Source: Kutzneria buriramensis
GTDB taxonomy: Bacteria; Actinomycetota; Actinomycetes; Mycobacteriales; Pseudonocardiaceae
Assembly: GCF_003387475.1 (NCBI RefSeq)
Contig: NZ_QUNO01000007.1
Coordinates: forward strand, 186,001 to 250,000
DNA: 64,000 bases
Direction: 5' to 3'
The position numbers were made by a program, and so were the translations under genes. The notes under the pieces are model-generated. The model saw only the letters and a program-made list of their open reading frames with translations. It was not told the DNA's origin and made no database searches. Of this stretch, positions 18,057 through 27,243 are shown one piece after another (positions within the stretch are counted from its first letter, which is position 1; each line of letters begins with the position of its first letter).

Positions 18057-18086
18057 TGACCCGGGGGCGGTCCGATCCCCGGGTCA
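18057..18086 (+). terminator. terminator hairpin after the MMPL gene
   Basis: TGACCCGGGG at 18057-18066 pairs perfectly with CCCCGGGTCA at 18077-18086 around a 10-base loop, starting ten bases after the MMPL stop. Confidence 0.7.
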
Positions 18087-18173
18087 GGGCTCGCGTTGCT
18101 GAACCACAGTGCAACACGGTCCGGTGAGCGTGGCGGGTCGGCCGGGCCGGTCCGGGGTGGCATAGTTCCTCGG

Positions 18174-18791
18174 ATGGTGCGCAAGAGTGCTCAGGACCGG
18201 CGGGTCGAGGTCCTCAACGAGACGCTGAACCAGATCCAGCTGCTCGGCATGTCGGCCGTGCGGGTGGCCGACGTCGCCGAGGCGGCGGGCGTGAGCGCAT
18301 CCTTGATCATCTATCACTTCCGCACCAAGGAGAACCTCATCGCGGAGGCGCTGATCCTGGCCACGGAACGGGATCTGTCCACGCTCGGACGCGTCGTGCG
18401 CGACGCCGACACGCCCATCGCCCGGCTGCTCGGCGCGTTGAGCTGGTACGCGCCGACCGGCGAGGCGCGCGGCTGGCAGATCTGGATCGACGCGTGGTCG
18501 GCGGCCATGCGCGACCGTGCGCTGGCGAAGGTGCTGGGGCAGTTGCAGGAGCGGTGGATCGACGCGGTCGCCGAGCTCATCGGCGAGGGAGTCGCGGCCG
18601 GCGACTTCCACACCGACGACCCGGTGGGCGCGGCGAGCCGGCTGACGGCGCTGCTCGATGGGCTCGCGGTGCGCTACCTGGTGGAGTTCGCGCGGCCGTC
18701 GCACGACGACATCCGGCGCTGGCTCATCCGCCAGATGGCCGGCGAACTCGGCGTCGACGAGGACGCGCTCGCCGCGCCCCGGCGCGCTTGA
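18174..18791 (+). CDS. TetR-family regulator (BetI-like)
   Basis: 205 residues from ATG 18174. The helix-turn-helix is near residues 12-58 (VLNETLNQIQLLGMSAVRVADVAEAAGVSASLIIYHFRTKENL), typical of BetI-type regulators. The C-terminal part ends in DDIRRWLIRQMAGELGVDE. A CATAGT element seven to eight bases before the ATG could be a -10 box of another leaderless transcript. It lies just before the amino-acid dehydrogenase/decarboxylase pair, which has its own promoter with an inverted repeat, and it probably controls that pair. Confidence 0.85.
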   Translation: MVRKSAQDRRVEVLNETLNQIQLLGMSAVRVADVAEAAGVSASLIIYHFRTKENLIAEALILATERDLSTLGRVVRDADTPIARLLGALSWYAPTGEARGWQIWIDAWSAAMRDRALAKVLGQLQERWIDAVAELIGEGVAAGDFHTDDPVGAASRLTALLDGLAVRYLVEFARPSHDDIRRWLIRQMAGELGVDEDALAAPRRA

Positions 18792-18835
18792 CAATCCCGA
18801 CCCGCGACCTCCTATGCTGAACGGCGATTCAGTAT
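18788..18835 (+). promoter_or_regulatory. promoter with imperfect inverted repeat before the dehydrogenase operon
   Basis: TTGACA at 18788-18793 and TATGCT at 18813-18818 form a sigma70-like promoter with a 19-base spacer. ATGCTGAA...TTCAGTAT at 18814-18835 is an 8-bp inverted repeat with one mismatch that overlaps the -10 and the transcription start. A GGGAGGTGG ribosome site follows before GTG 18851. Confidence 0.6.
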
Positions 18836-18850
18836 GGGAGGTGGTTCGCC

Positions 18851-20029
18851 GTGGCGCCGTTCCTCGAGCTCACCTGGACCGACCCGGTCACCGGCCGGCG
18901 GGGCTACCTGGTGATCGACCGCCTCGTCCGGGGCGTGTGCAGCGGCGGCCTGCGCATGCGCGAGGGCTGCACGCTGGCCGAGGTGCGAGGCCTGGCCGCC
19001 GGGATGAGCCTGAAGGAGGGCCTGCACTACCGCCCGGCCAACCGGTACGTGCCGCTGGGCGGCGCCAAGGGCGGCATCGACTGCAGCCCGCACGACCCGC
19101 AGATGCGCGGCGTGCTCACCCGTTACCTGCAAGGCATCCGGCCGTTCCTCGAACGGAACTGGACCACCGGCGAGGACCTCGGCGTGCGGCAGGAGCTGAT
19201 CGACGAGGTGGTGGCGCAGCTCGGGTTGCAGAGCTCGATCCAGGCCGTCTACCCGCTGTTGGACGACCGGGACGCCGCGATCGCCCGCCTGGCGGCGGCG
19301 TACCGGATCCGGGTCGACGGCATCGAACTCGGCGAGCTGGTCGGCGGCATGGGCGTCGCGGAGTCGGCGCTGACCGCGCTCGGCGAAATGGGGCGGCCGG
19401 TGGCGGGCGCACGGGCCGTCGTCCAGGGCTTCGGCTCGATGGGCGGGGCCACCGCGCGATACCTGGCTCGAGCTGGGCTGCGGGTGGTCGGCGTGGCCGA
19501 CCGCAACGGCGTGATCGTCAATCCCGGCGGGCTCGACGTCGAAGCGTTGTTGCGTGCCCGCAACGGTTTCGGCGAGATCGACCGGTCCGCGCTGCGCGCC
19601 GGGGACGGCGAGTTGCCGCTGGCGGGCTGGCTGTCCGTCGAGGCCGATGTGGTGGTGCCGGCCGCGATCTCGTACTGCATCACGCCGGACAACGCCGGCC
19701 AGGTCACGGCCCCGCTGATCGTCGAGGCGGCGAACATGCCGGTGACGGCCGGGGCGGAGGCCGCGCTGACCGCGCGCGGTGTGGTCGTGGTGCCGGACTT
19801 CGTGGCCAACTCGGCCACCAACGCCTGGTGGTGGTGGACGCTGTTCGGCGACATCGACGCCGATGCCGACCAGGCGCATGCCAAGGTGTGCCAGGAGATG
19901 CGGCTCATCGTCGCCGAGACCTTCGCCATCGCCCGCGCCCACGGGTGGACGCTGCGGGAGGCCGCGCTCGCCTACACCAACCGCCGCCTGGACGCCATCG
20001 CCACGCGGTTCGGGGGAGTGGCGGCGTGA
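18851..20029 (+). CDS. Glu/Leu/Phe/Val-type amino acid dehydrogenase
   Basis: 392 residues from GTG 18851. The dimerisation domain has GLRMREGCTLAEVRGLAAGMSLK and the substrate/catalytic loop PLGGAKGGID (Lys73). The Rossmann domain has VVQGFGSMGGATARYLA. These define the ELFV dehydrogenase superfamily, which oxidatively deaminates L-amino acids to 2-oxo acids with NAD(P). The sequence lacks standard glutamate dehydrogenase segments, so another amino acid is likely. Its stop overlaps the GTG of the next gene (GTGA), a thiamine-diphosphate enzyme, suggesting the 2-oxo acid is handed to a decarboxylase. Confidence 0.85.
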   Translation: MAPFLELTWTDPVTGRRGYLVIDRLVRGVCSGGLRMREGCTLAEVRGLAAGMSLKEGLHYRPANRYVPLGGAKGGIDCSPHDPQMRGVLTRYLQGIRPFLERNWTTGEDLGVRQELIDEVVAQLGLQSSIQAVYPLLDDRDAAIARLAAAYRIRVDGIELGELVGGMGVAESALTALGEMGRPVAGARAVVQGFGSMGGATARYLARAGLRVVGVADRNGVIVNPGGLDVEALLRARNGFGEIDRSALRAGDGELPLAGWLSVEADVVVPAAISYCITPDNAGQVTAPLIVEAANMPVTAGAEAALTARGVVVVPDFVANSATNAWWWWTLFGDIDADADQAHAKVCQEMRLIVAETFAIARAHGWTLREAALAYTNRRLDAIATRFGGVAA

Positions 20030-21600
20030 AGGCGACCGGCGGTGCCGCGCTGATCGCCGCGCTCGCCGCCCACGACGTGCGGACGGTGTTCGGCATCCCG
20101 GGCACGCACAACCTGCCGGCCTTCGCCGCGATGGCCGACCACGGCGTACGGGTGGTGCCGACCCGACATGAACAGGGCGCGGGCTATGCGGCCGACGGGT
20201 ATGCCCGGATCACCGGCCGGCCCTCGGTCGTGCTGACGACGACGGGGCCGGGCATTCTCAACGCGGCGGCGGCCGCGGCCCAGGCGTACTCCGACTCGGT
20301 GCCGGTGCTGTTCATCGCCCCGGGCATGCCGACGACCCACCCCCCGGCCGGCGACGGGCATCTGCACGAGGTCCGGGACCAGTACCTGGCCATGGCTTCC
20401 GTCGTCGGGCACGCGCAACGTGTCGGCACCGTCGAGGAAGTCCCGGTCGCGGTGGCGCAGGCTTGTGCGGCGGTGACCAGGGGCCGCCCGCGGCCGGCGT
20501 ACCTGGAGATCCCCCTCGACCTGCTCGACCGGGCGGCGGAGGTGACCATTGCGGTCGCCCCGCGTTCGCTGCCGGACCGTGCCGCGGCGGACGCGGTCGC
20601 CGCAGCCGGTTCCGTGTTGGCCGCCGCTGAGCGCCCGGTGATCATTGTCGGCGGTGGGGCTTCCGCTGCGGCGCAAGAGGTTCGCGCGGTGGCGGAGGCG
20701 CTGGGCGCGCCGGTGTTCTGCACAGCCAACGGCAAAGGCATTGTCCCGTACGGACATCCACTGCTGGCCGGGGTCGGGGTGCAGCACCCGGTGGTGGCCG
20801 AGACCGTCGGCGCGGCCGACTGCGTGCTGGCGCTGGGTACCGAACTCGCCACCGCCGACTGGTGGCACGGGTTTCCCCGGCTCAGTGGGCGCCTGATCCG
20901 CGTGGACGTCGACCCCGTGCATCGCAACGCGCCCGCCGACATCGCCCTGGCCGGGGACTGCGCGACCGTGCTCGGTGATCTCCTGCCGTACCTGAACACC
21001 GGGCCGGCCGGCGGTGAAACGGCCCAGCAGCTCCGCGGTCGCCATCGGGTCGAGTCACGAGCCGAGGGCGGGCCGTGGCTTGCGGCGATCGAGTCGCTGG
21101 CCGCCGCGCTGCCGCAGTCGGCGGTAATCGCCGGCGACAGCGCGATGTGCTGCTACTACGGCGCTTTGTCCAACCTTCCGTCGTATCGGCCGCGCGGGTT
21201 CCTGTACCCCAGTGGCGGCGGCACCCTCGGCTACGGTCTGCCCGCCGGGATCGGTGCGAAGCTGGCCGAGCCGGACACGCCGGTCGTTGTGCTGCAAGGC
21301 GACGGCGGCTCCATGTTCACCATCGCTGAGCTGGCCACCGCCGCCCAACTCCGGCTGCCGCTGCCGGTCGTGATCGTCGACAACGGCGGTTACGGCGAGA
21401 TCCGCAACGAGATGTCCGATCGCGGCGATCCCGTCCATGCCGTCGCCCTCGACCCGGTCGACTTCGCCTCGCTGGCGCAATCCCTCGGCTGCCACGGCCG
21501 CCATATCGACCAGCCCACCGACCTCGGCCCCGCCGTCACCGCCGCGCTGGCCGCCGACCGACCCACCGTCCTGCACCTCACAGAAACGCCAGCGCGGTGA
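20026..21600 (+). CDS. thiamine diphosphate-dependent enzyme, 2-oxo acid decarboxylase/acetolactate synthase-like
   Basis: 524 residues from GTG 20026, overlapping the dehydrogenase stop by 4 bp. The N-terminal domain has VFGIPGTHNLPAF and RHEQGAGYAADGYARITG, whose Glu activates the cofactor. The C-terminal domain has LQGDGGSMFTIAEL...IVDNGGYGEIRN, the GDG-(X)n-N thiamine diphosphate/Mg motif. The layout resembles acetolactate synthase and the AruI guanidino-oxopentanoate decarboxylase type. Coupling to an amino-acid dehydrogenase argues for decarboxylation of the 2-oxo acid to an aldehyde. The 3' end overlaps the convergent GH3 gene by 23 bp. Confidence 0.82.
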   Translation: MKATGGAALIAALAAHDVRTVFGIPGTHNLPAFAAMADHGVRVVPTRHEQGAGYAADGYARITGRPSVVLTTTGPGILNAAAAAAQAYSDSVPVLFIAPGMPTTHPPAGDGHLHEVRDQYLAMASVVGHAQRVGTVEEVPVAVAQACAAVTRGRPRPAYLEIPLDLLDRAAEVTIAVAPRSLPDRAAADAVAAAGSVLAAAERPVIIVGGGASAAAQEVRAVAEALGAPVFCTANGKGIVPYGHPLLAGVGVQHPVVAETVGAADCVLALGTELATADWWHGFPRLSGRLIRVDVDPVHRNAPADIALAGDCATVLGDLLPYLNTGPAGGETAQQLRGRHRVESRAEGGPWLAAIESLAAALPQSAVIAGDSAMCCYYGALSNLPSYRPRGFLYPSGGGTLGYGLPAGIGAKLAEPDTPVVVLQGDGGSMFTIAELATAAQLRLPLPVVIVDNGGYGEIRNEMSDRGDPVHAVALDPVDFASLAQSLGCHGRHIDQPTDLGPAVTAALAADRPTVLHLTETPAR

Positions 21601-23722
21601 CCTCAGCACCCGGTTCGGCGAACACCAGGTACACGTCGAGCGTCTCCTCGAGCTGCCGCAACGGCATTCGCACCGGAGTCGCGCCGCCCGGCTCCACCCT
21701 CGCCGCGCCCAGCAGCGGCCCGTCGGGGGCGTGTGCGCGCAGCTCGACCAGGGCCGACTGACCGGCGGAAACCGTGAGCTCGCACAGCCGGCAGCCGGTC
21801 AGGTCGTAGCCCCGGTACGCCGCCCAGCCGCCGGCTCGCACGGCGGTGATGACGCTGTCCTCGTCGCCGGGCAGCGTCACCAGCCGGATGCCGGAGCCCT
21901 CGTCGAAGCGCCGGGCGTCCAGGGTCCGCCCAGCCAGGACACGAGGCGCGATGGCCGTTCCCCGCACGGTGAGCAGCGCGCCGCCGCTGGCCGCGGTGAA
22001 CACCTCGTGCCGGGCGGACTCGATCACCCACCGTTCGGTCGAGACGTCCCAGAACGCCAGATCCCCGGCGGGCAGGGAGAAACTGACCCGCGTCGACCCG
22101 CCGGCGGGCACCCGCACCCGACGGAACCCGCGCAACTGCCGCAGCGGCTGCCTGATCCGCGAGTCCAGGAACCGGGTGTAGACCTGCACGACCTCCTCGC
22201 CGTCGCGGAACCCGGTGTTGCGGACCTCGACCGTGACGGTGGTCGCGCCGTCGGCGTCGATCACCTGGTCCGACAGCTCGACCGGACCGTGCTCGAACGT
22301 CGTGTACGTCAGTCCGTGCCCGAACGGGTAGAGCGCGTCCCGGTGGAACAGATAGGTCATGTCGGAGGCGATGACGTCGCCGTCGATCTCGGCCGGCAGC
22401 TCGTCGAGGGTGCGGTACCAGGTCTGCGGCAGCCGACCGGTCGGCGCGTCCTCGCCGAGCAGCACCGCGGCCAGCGCGGCGGCTGCGTGCGGGCCGTCCT
22501 GCGCCGTCCACAGGATCGCCGGCACGTAGGCGTCTTCCCAGTCGAGCGCGTACGGATGGGTGCTGGTGATCACCAGGACCGTGTTCGGGTTGGCGGCGCG
22601 GACGGCCCGCACCAGGCGCTGCTCGGCGTCGCCGAGCGACAGCGTGGTCCGGTCGGCACGGCTGCGCCGACCGACCGTCACCACCGCCACGTCGGCGGCG
22701 CGTGCCACCCGGGCCGCCTTGTCGAGATCCTCGCCGTCATGGCGCATGACGTCCGCCGCGCCGGACAGCGCCCGGGCCAGGTTCTCCCCGGTGTGGCCGA
22801 GCACCGCCAGCCGCACGCCCGGACCGGCCAGCAGCGGCAGCAGGCCGTCGTTGCGCAGCAGCACCACCGACTCGCGCGCCGCCTCCAGTAGCACCGCAGC
22901 ACGTTCCTCGGCGCTGACGTGTCGCCTCGCCGAGGTCAATCGGCACCGGGCGCGCAGCATCCGGCCGGCCGCCGCGGTGAGCACGTCCTCGGGGAGCTCG
23001 CCACGGTCGAACGCCGCCCTGATGCCGGCGGTCGCGTCGATCGGCCCGAGGAACCCGTCCGCGCCGAGCCGCAGCGCCGTCACCCAGTCGCCGCCCGGCC
23101 AGGCCGTCTCGCACAGGATGAGGATCTCCTCCGCGCTCCACGCCCGGTAGATGTTGGCGATCATGCGCCGGGCCACCGAGGGGTGGTCGTCGAACAGCGC
23201 CTGCGGCAGCGTGACGCCGAGCGCGCCGCCGGCCTCGACCGCGGCCCGCTGCACCGGCCATTCGACCTCGTTGAGCAACCGCATGTTGAACCCGGCACGG
23301 GCGACGCACCGCAGCCCGTCGACGCCCTTGCGGACCACCGCCAGCGTCGTGTCGCCGCTGGTCAGGCCCTCGGTGTAGGCGGTGCCGAGCATCGAGCACA
23401 GCAGCGGGTCCTCGCCGAACGCGGTGCCGGCTCCCGGGGCGCGCGGGTCCAGCACCGGCCGGCGCACCGGGGCCAACGTCATGGGGCCGGCGTCGGCCGC
23501 GCGGTGCTCGCCGAGCTCACGGGCCAGTTCGGGGTTCCAGGTGCTGCCGACCGCGAGCGCCGACGGGTCGCCGGCCGCGGCCAGCGAGAGCTCGCACGCC
23601 GGCAGGCCCAGGGCGGGAACCGCCGGCTGGGCGGCCTGGGTCAGCGCGATCTTGGTGTCGACGTCCATGCCGGCCAGCACGGCGGCGACGTCGGCAGGGG
23701 TGTGCGTGGCGATCTCTCGCAT
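21578..23722 (-). CDS. glycoside hydrolase family 3-like protein with C-terminal carbohydrate-binding-like domain
   Basis: 714 residues, no signal peptide. The GH3 N-terminal barrel is shortened; FGEDPLLCSMLGTAYTEGL is a clear GH3 motif, but the usual KH(F) pair and the SDW nucleophile motif are not evident (ILCETAWPGGDW occupies the expected place). The GH3 C-terminal domain (ARESVVLLRNDGLLPLL, then TWYRTLDELP, LYPFGHGLTYTTF) and the Fn3-like domain are intact. A final domain of ~130 residues looks like a CBM6-type beta sandwich. It may be a divergent beta-glucosidase or an inactive homologue. It is divergent from the GH92 gene over a LacI-type operator. Confidence 0.78.
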   Translation of the reverse strand: MREIATHTPADVAAVLAGMDVDTKIALTQAAQPAVPALGLPACELSLAAAGDPSALAVGSTWNPELARELGEHRAADAGPMTLAPVRRPVLDPRAPGAGTAFGEDPLLCSMLGTAYTEGLTSGDTTLAVVRKGVDGLRCVARAGFNMRLLNEVEWPVQRAAVEAGGALGVTLPQALFDDHPSVARRMIANIYRAWSAEEILILCETAWPGGDWVTALRLGADGFLGPIDATAGIRAAFDRGELPEDVLTAAAGRMLRARCRLTSARRHVSAEERAAVLLEAARESVVLLRNDGLLPLLAGPGVRLAVLGHTGENLARALSGAADVMRHDGEDLDKAARVARAADVAVVTVGRRSRADRTTLSLGDAEQRLVRAVRAANPNTVLVITSTHPYALDWEDAYVPAILWTAQDGPHAAAALAAVLLGEDAPTGRLPQTWYRTLDELPAEIDGDVIASDMTYLFHRDALYPFGHGLTYTTFEHGPVELSDQVIDADGATTVTVEVRNTGFRDGEEVVQVYTRFLDSRIRQPLRQLRGFRRVRVPAGGSTRVSFSLPAGDLAFWDVSTERWVIESARHEVFTAASGGALLTVRGTAIAPRVLAGRTLDARRFDEGSGIRLVTLPGDEDSVITAVRAGGWAAYRGYDLTGCRLCELTVSAGQSALVELRAHAPDGPLLGAARVEPGGATPVRMPLRQLEETLDVYLVFAEPGAEVTALAFL

Positions 23723-23897
23723 TCTTGTCCGGGACCGGCCTCGGGCCGCAAACGCGCACTGTATCCGCTCGATGACCGTTCAGCCACAGTCGGATTGGCG
23801 CGGTTGGGCCGGTTACGTCCGAAATAGCGGCGCGTAGTCCCGCCACTCGAAGGGTTGACGGCTCCGCCATCGATGCAATTGGCTTGACCGGACCGGC

Positions 23898-23913
23898 CTG
23901 ACAACGTTGTCAG
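23898..23913. promoter_or_regulatory. LacI-type operator between GH3 and GH92 genes
   Basis: CTGACAACGTTGTCAG is a perfect 16-bp palindrome with the central CG typical of LacI-family sites (core TGACAACGTTGTCA). It lies 52 bp before the GH92 ATG, just after a TTGACC that may be its -35, in the 242-bp divergent region. A sugar-responsive repressor probably controls the glycosidases. No lacI-type gene is in the window. Confidence 0.75.
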
Positions 23914-23964
23914 CGGTTGGCAGACCGGTCGCCTGCCCCAACAGCACGAGAAGGCCGAGACTTG

Positions 23965-26900
23965 ATGACACGATCACGACCGCTGTCCAGAGCCCTGCTC
24001 GTCGCCGCCGGCACGTCGGTGGCCTGCCTGCTGCCCATGGTCGACGCCGTAGCATCCCCTGCCGGCTACGTCGCGGACCCGGCGGCGACGGTCAACCCGT
24101 TCCTGGGCACCTCCAACGCCTTCGACGACTTCCCCGGCGCCGACGTGCCCTTCGGCATGGTCCAGTGGAGCCCGGACACCCCGAGCCGGCCCGCCGGCGG
24201 CGGCTACGAGTACACCGACAAGTCGATCACCGGGTTCAGCCTGAACCACATCTCCGGTCCCGGCTGCGACGCGCTGGGCGACGTGCCGATCCTGCCCACG
24301 GTGGGGGCGGTGGGCACCAGCCCCGGCGCCGCCACCGTGCCGCTGGACCACACCCAGGAGCAGGCCGCGCCGGGCTACTACGCGGTGACCGCGGGCGGCG
24401 TGAAGTCCGAGCTCACCACGACCACCCGCTCCGGCATGGGCCGCTTCACCTTCCCCGCCGGCGCCGCGTCCAACCTGCTGTTCAAGCTGTCCGACAGCGC
24501 GGCCGGCACCGACGCCACCCACTTCCAGGTCATCAACGACCACGAGGTCGCCGGCTGGGTCACCAGCGGCCACTTCTGCGGCGCCGCCGACAAGTACACC
24601 GTCTACTTCGACATGACGTTCGACCAGTCGTTCACGGCCCAGGGCACCTGGCAGAACTCGACCGTCGCCGCGGGCGCGACCTCGCTGGACGCCAAGTCGA
24701 CCGCGCCGCAGGCCGACCCGTCGCAGACCAAGAAGTCGCCGCACGCGCCGATCTACCACGGCACGACGCCGCAGGGGACGAAGGCGACCGCGCCCCTGGT
24801 CTCGCCGCCGGTCAGCGGCGCCGACGGCGCGTACCTCACCTTCGACACCACCAAGAACCAGACCGTGCAGGCCAAGGTCGGCCTGTCCTACGTCAGCACC
24901 GACAACGCCGTGGCCAACCGGACCAAGGAGAACCCCGGCTGGAACTTCGCCGGCGTCAAGTCGGCCGCGCACACCGCGTGGAACGGCCTGCTGGACAAGA
25001 TCCAGATCGGCGGCGGGACGGCCGCGCAGCAGCAGGTCTTCTACACCGCGCTCTACCACGCGCTGCTGCACCCGAACGTGGTCAGCGACGTCAACGGCGA
25101 GTACATGGGCTTCGACGACCAGCCGCACTACGTCGCCAAGGGCCACCTCCAGTACGGCAACTACTCGGGCTGGGACATCTACCGCTCGCAGGTGCAGCTG
25201 GCCTCGATCGTGGCGCCCCAGCAGACCAGCGACTCGATCCGGTCGATGCTCAACGACTACGACCAGACCGGGCAGCTGCCGAAGTGGTCGCTGAACAACG
25301 GCGAGAGCTACGTGATGGTCGGCGACCCGGCCGACCCGATCATCGCCGACGCCTACGCGTTCGGCGCGCGGGACTTCGACACCAAGCACGCGCTGGAGGC
25401 GATGCTCGCCGAGGCGAACAAGACCAGCAACATCCGGCCCGGCGCGAACTACTACGACACGCAGGGCTACCTGCCGATGGACGGCACCTACGGCTGCTGC
25501 AACTTCTACGGCCCGGTGTCCACGCAGCTGGAGTACAACACCGCCGACCACGCGCTGTCGACGTACGCGGCCGCGCTGGGCGACTCCGCCGACGCCGCGG
25601 CGCTGGCCGCGCGCGCCCAGAACTGGCAGAACGTGTTCAACCCGGGCAGCGGCTTCTTCCAGCCCAAGTACAACAACGGCCAGTTCCAGACCGGCTTCAC
25701 GCCGTCCAGCGGCAACGGCTTCGTGGAGGCCGACGCCTACCAGTACACGCCGATGGTGCCCTTCGACATCAAGGGACTCGTGCAGGCCTCGGGCGGCAAC
25801 GACGCGTGGGTCAAGCGGCTCGACGGCCTGATGGCCAGCATCGGCCCGGACGGTGGCCCGCAGAACGCCGACCTGTCCAACGAGCCGAGCATCGAGATCC
25901 CGTGGGAGTACGACTACGTCGGCGCCCCTTACAAGGCGCAGGCGGCGGTCCGCAAGGCGCAGAACGAGCTGTGGCAGGACAAGCCCGCCGGCGTCGGCAA
26001 CGACGACCTGGGCACGATGAGCGCCTGGTACGTGTTCTCGGCGCTGGGCATGTACCCGGAGACCCCGGGCAGCGACACCATGGTGCTGGGCAGCCCGCTG
26101 TTCCCGCAGGCGGCCGTGCACCTGGCCAGCGGCAAGACGCTGACGATCACCGCGCCGCAGGCCGCCCCGGACGCTCCGTACGTGCAGAGCCTGTCGGTCG
26201 ACGGCAAGGCCTACACGCACACGTTCCTGCCCACTGGTGAGCTCACCCGCGGCGGGACGCTGGCGTACCAGCTCGGCACCACGCCGAACACCAGTTGGGG
26301 CACCGCGCCGGCCGACGCCCCGCCATCGGACACCACCAACCTGTTGCCTGCGCTGGGATACACTAACCCCAGCGCGCAGCTGATCGTGAACACGGGCAGC
26401 ACCACCACAGTCCCCGTCGGCGCGCACAGCATGTCGGCGTCGGCGCAGACCGTGAGTTGGACGGCGACCGCGCAGACCGGTCTGTCGGTCGGCCCCGCCA
26501 ACGGCACCATGACCGTGCCGGCCGGTGGCGACGGCAAGCAGGAGTTGTCCGTCACCGCGCCGACGGCCGAGGGACGCTACCTGCTGACCGTCACCATGAC
26601 GTCGTCGACCGGCGCCACGCTGCCCAAGGTGCTGCTCGAGATCGACGTCGCCAAGCCGGGTTCGCTGTGGCCGTACTACAACAACTCCGGCGTGGCCACC
26701 GACGGCAAGTCCAGCCCCGGTGACTACGACGGCGACGGCTACGGGTACTCCGCGAAGGCGCTCGCCGCCGCCGGCGTGACCTCCGGCGCGACCGTCACCG
26801 CCGACGGCCTGAACTACCAGTGGCCCACCGCCGACGCCGACCAGCCCGACAACATCGAGGCCGGCGGCCAGACCATTCCGCTGACCGCGCCCGCCGGCGC

Positions 26901-27237
26901 GGCCAAGATCGGTCTGCTGGGCAGCGCCACCAACGCCGATCCCGGGTCCAAGGGCACGCTGACGGTCCACTACACCGACGGCAGCTCGCAGCAGATCGCC
27001 ATCGGTCTCAGCGACTGGACGCTGGGCGGCGGCGCCGGGAAGGTTGCCTTCGGCAACACCATCGCGGTGACGACGCCGTACCGCGACATCGTCGGCAGCG
27101 GCAAGACGGAGAACGTCAAGACCTACCTGTTCGCCGCCGACTCGGCGTTGCAGGCCGGCAAGACGGTCAGCAGCGTCACGCTGCCCCCGGACATCGACCA
27201 GGGGCAGTTCCACGTGTTCTCGATCGCCTTCGGGTAG
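23965..27237 (+). CDS. secreted GH92 alpha-mannosidase with NEW3-like and C-terminal accessory domains
   Basis: 1090 residues from ATG 23965, with CGAGAAGG upstream. A signal peptide covers about residues 1-32. The GH92 catalytic unit fills residues ~35-775: VNPFLGTSNAFDDFPGADVPFGMVQWSP, GGYEYTDKSITGFSLNHISGPGC, HALLHPNV, GNYSGWDIYRSQ and GDPADPIIADAYAFGARDF are family landmarks. GH92 enzymes are Ca2+-dependent exo-alpha-mannosidases. A NEW3-like Ig domain (~805-910) and a beta-rich domain ending the protein follow. With the GH3 neighbour and the LacI-type site this looks like a mannose-glycan scavenging locus. Confidence 0.9.
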   Translation: MTRSRPLSRALLVAAGTSVACLLPMVDAVASPAGYVADPAATVNPFLGTSNAFDDFPGADVPFGMVQWSPDTPSRPAGGGYEYTDKSITGFSLNHISGPGCDALGDVPILPTVGAVGTSPGAATVPLDHTQEQAAPGYYAVTAGGVKSELTTTTRSGMGRFTFPAGAASNLLFKLSDSAAGTDATHFQVINDHEVAGWVTSGHFCGAADKYTVYFDMTFDQSFTAQGTWQNSTVAAGATSLDAKSTAPQADPSQTKKSPHAPIYHGTTPQGTKATAPLVSPPVSGADGAYLTFDTTKNQTVQAKVGLSYVSTDNAVANRTKENPGWNFAGVKSAAHTAWNGLLDKIQIGGGTAAQQQVFYTALYHALLHPNVVSDVNGEYMGFDDQPHYVAKGHLQYGNYSGWDIYRSQVQLASIVAPQQTSDSIRSMLNDYDQTGQLPKWSLNNGESYVMVGDPADPIIADAYAFGARDFDTKHALEAMLAEANKTSNIRPGANYYDTQGYLPMDGTYGCCNFYGPVSTQLEYNTADHALSTYAAALGDSADAAALAARAQNWQNVFNPGSGFFQPKYNNGQFQTGFTPSSGNGFVEADAYQYTPMVPFDIKGLVQASGGNDAWVKRLDGLMASIGPDGGPQNADLSNEPSIEIPWEYDYVGAPYKAQAAVRKAQNELWQDKPAGVGNDDLGTMSAWYVFSALGMYPETPGSDTMVLGSPLFPQAAVHLASGKTLTITAPQAAPDAPYVQSLSVDGKAYTHTFLPTGELTRGGTLAYQLGTTPNTSWGTAPADAPPSDTTNLLPALGYTNPSAQLIVNTGSTTTVPVGAHSMSASAQTVSWTATAQTGLSVGPANGTMTVPAGGDGKQELSVTAPTAEGRYLLTVTMTSSTGATLPKVLLEIDVAKPGSLWPYYNNSGVATDGKSSPGDYDGDGYGYSAKALAAAGVTSGATVTADGLNYQWPTADADQPDNIEAGGQTIPLTAPAGAAKIGLLGSATNADPGSKGTLTVHYTDGSSQQIAIGLSDWTLGGGAGKVAFGNTIAVTTPYRDIVGSGKTENVKTYLFAADSALQAGKTVSSVTLPPDIDQGQFHVFSIAFG

Positions 27238-27243
27238 CCCACG

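Noticed and set aside
18095-18115. Short inverted repeat GTTGC/GCAAC before the TetR at 18174
   Set aside because: Five-base arms with an 11-base gap are too weak to call an operator.
23974-27213. 1079-codon minus-strand frame opposite the GH92 gene
   Set aside because: Antisense shadow made possible by high GC; no motif, and GH92 landmarks run along the whole plus strand.
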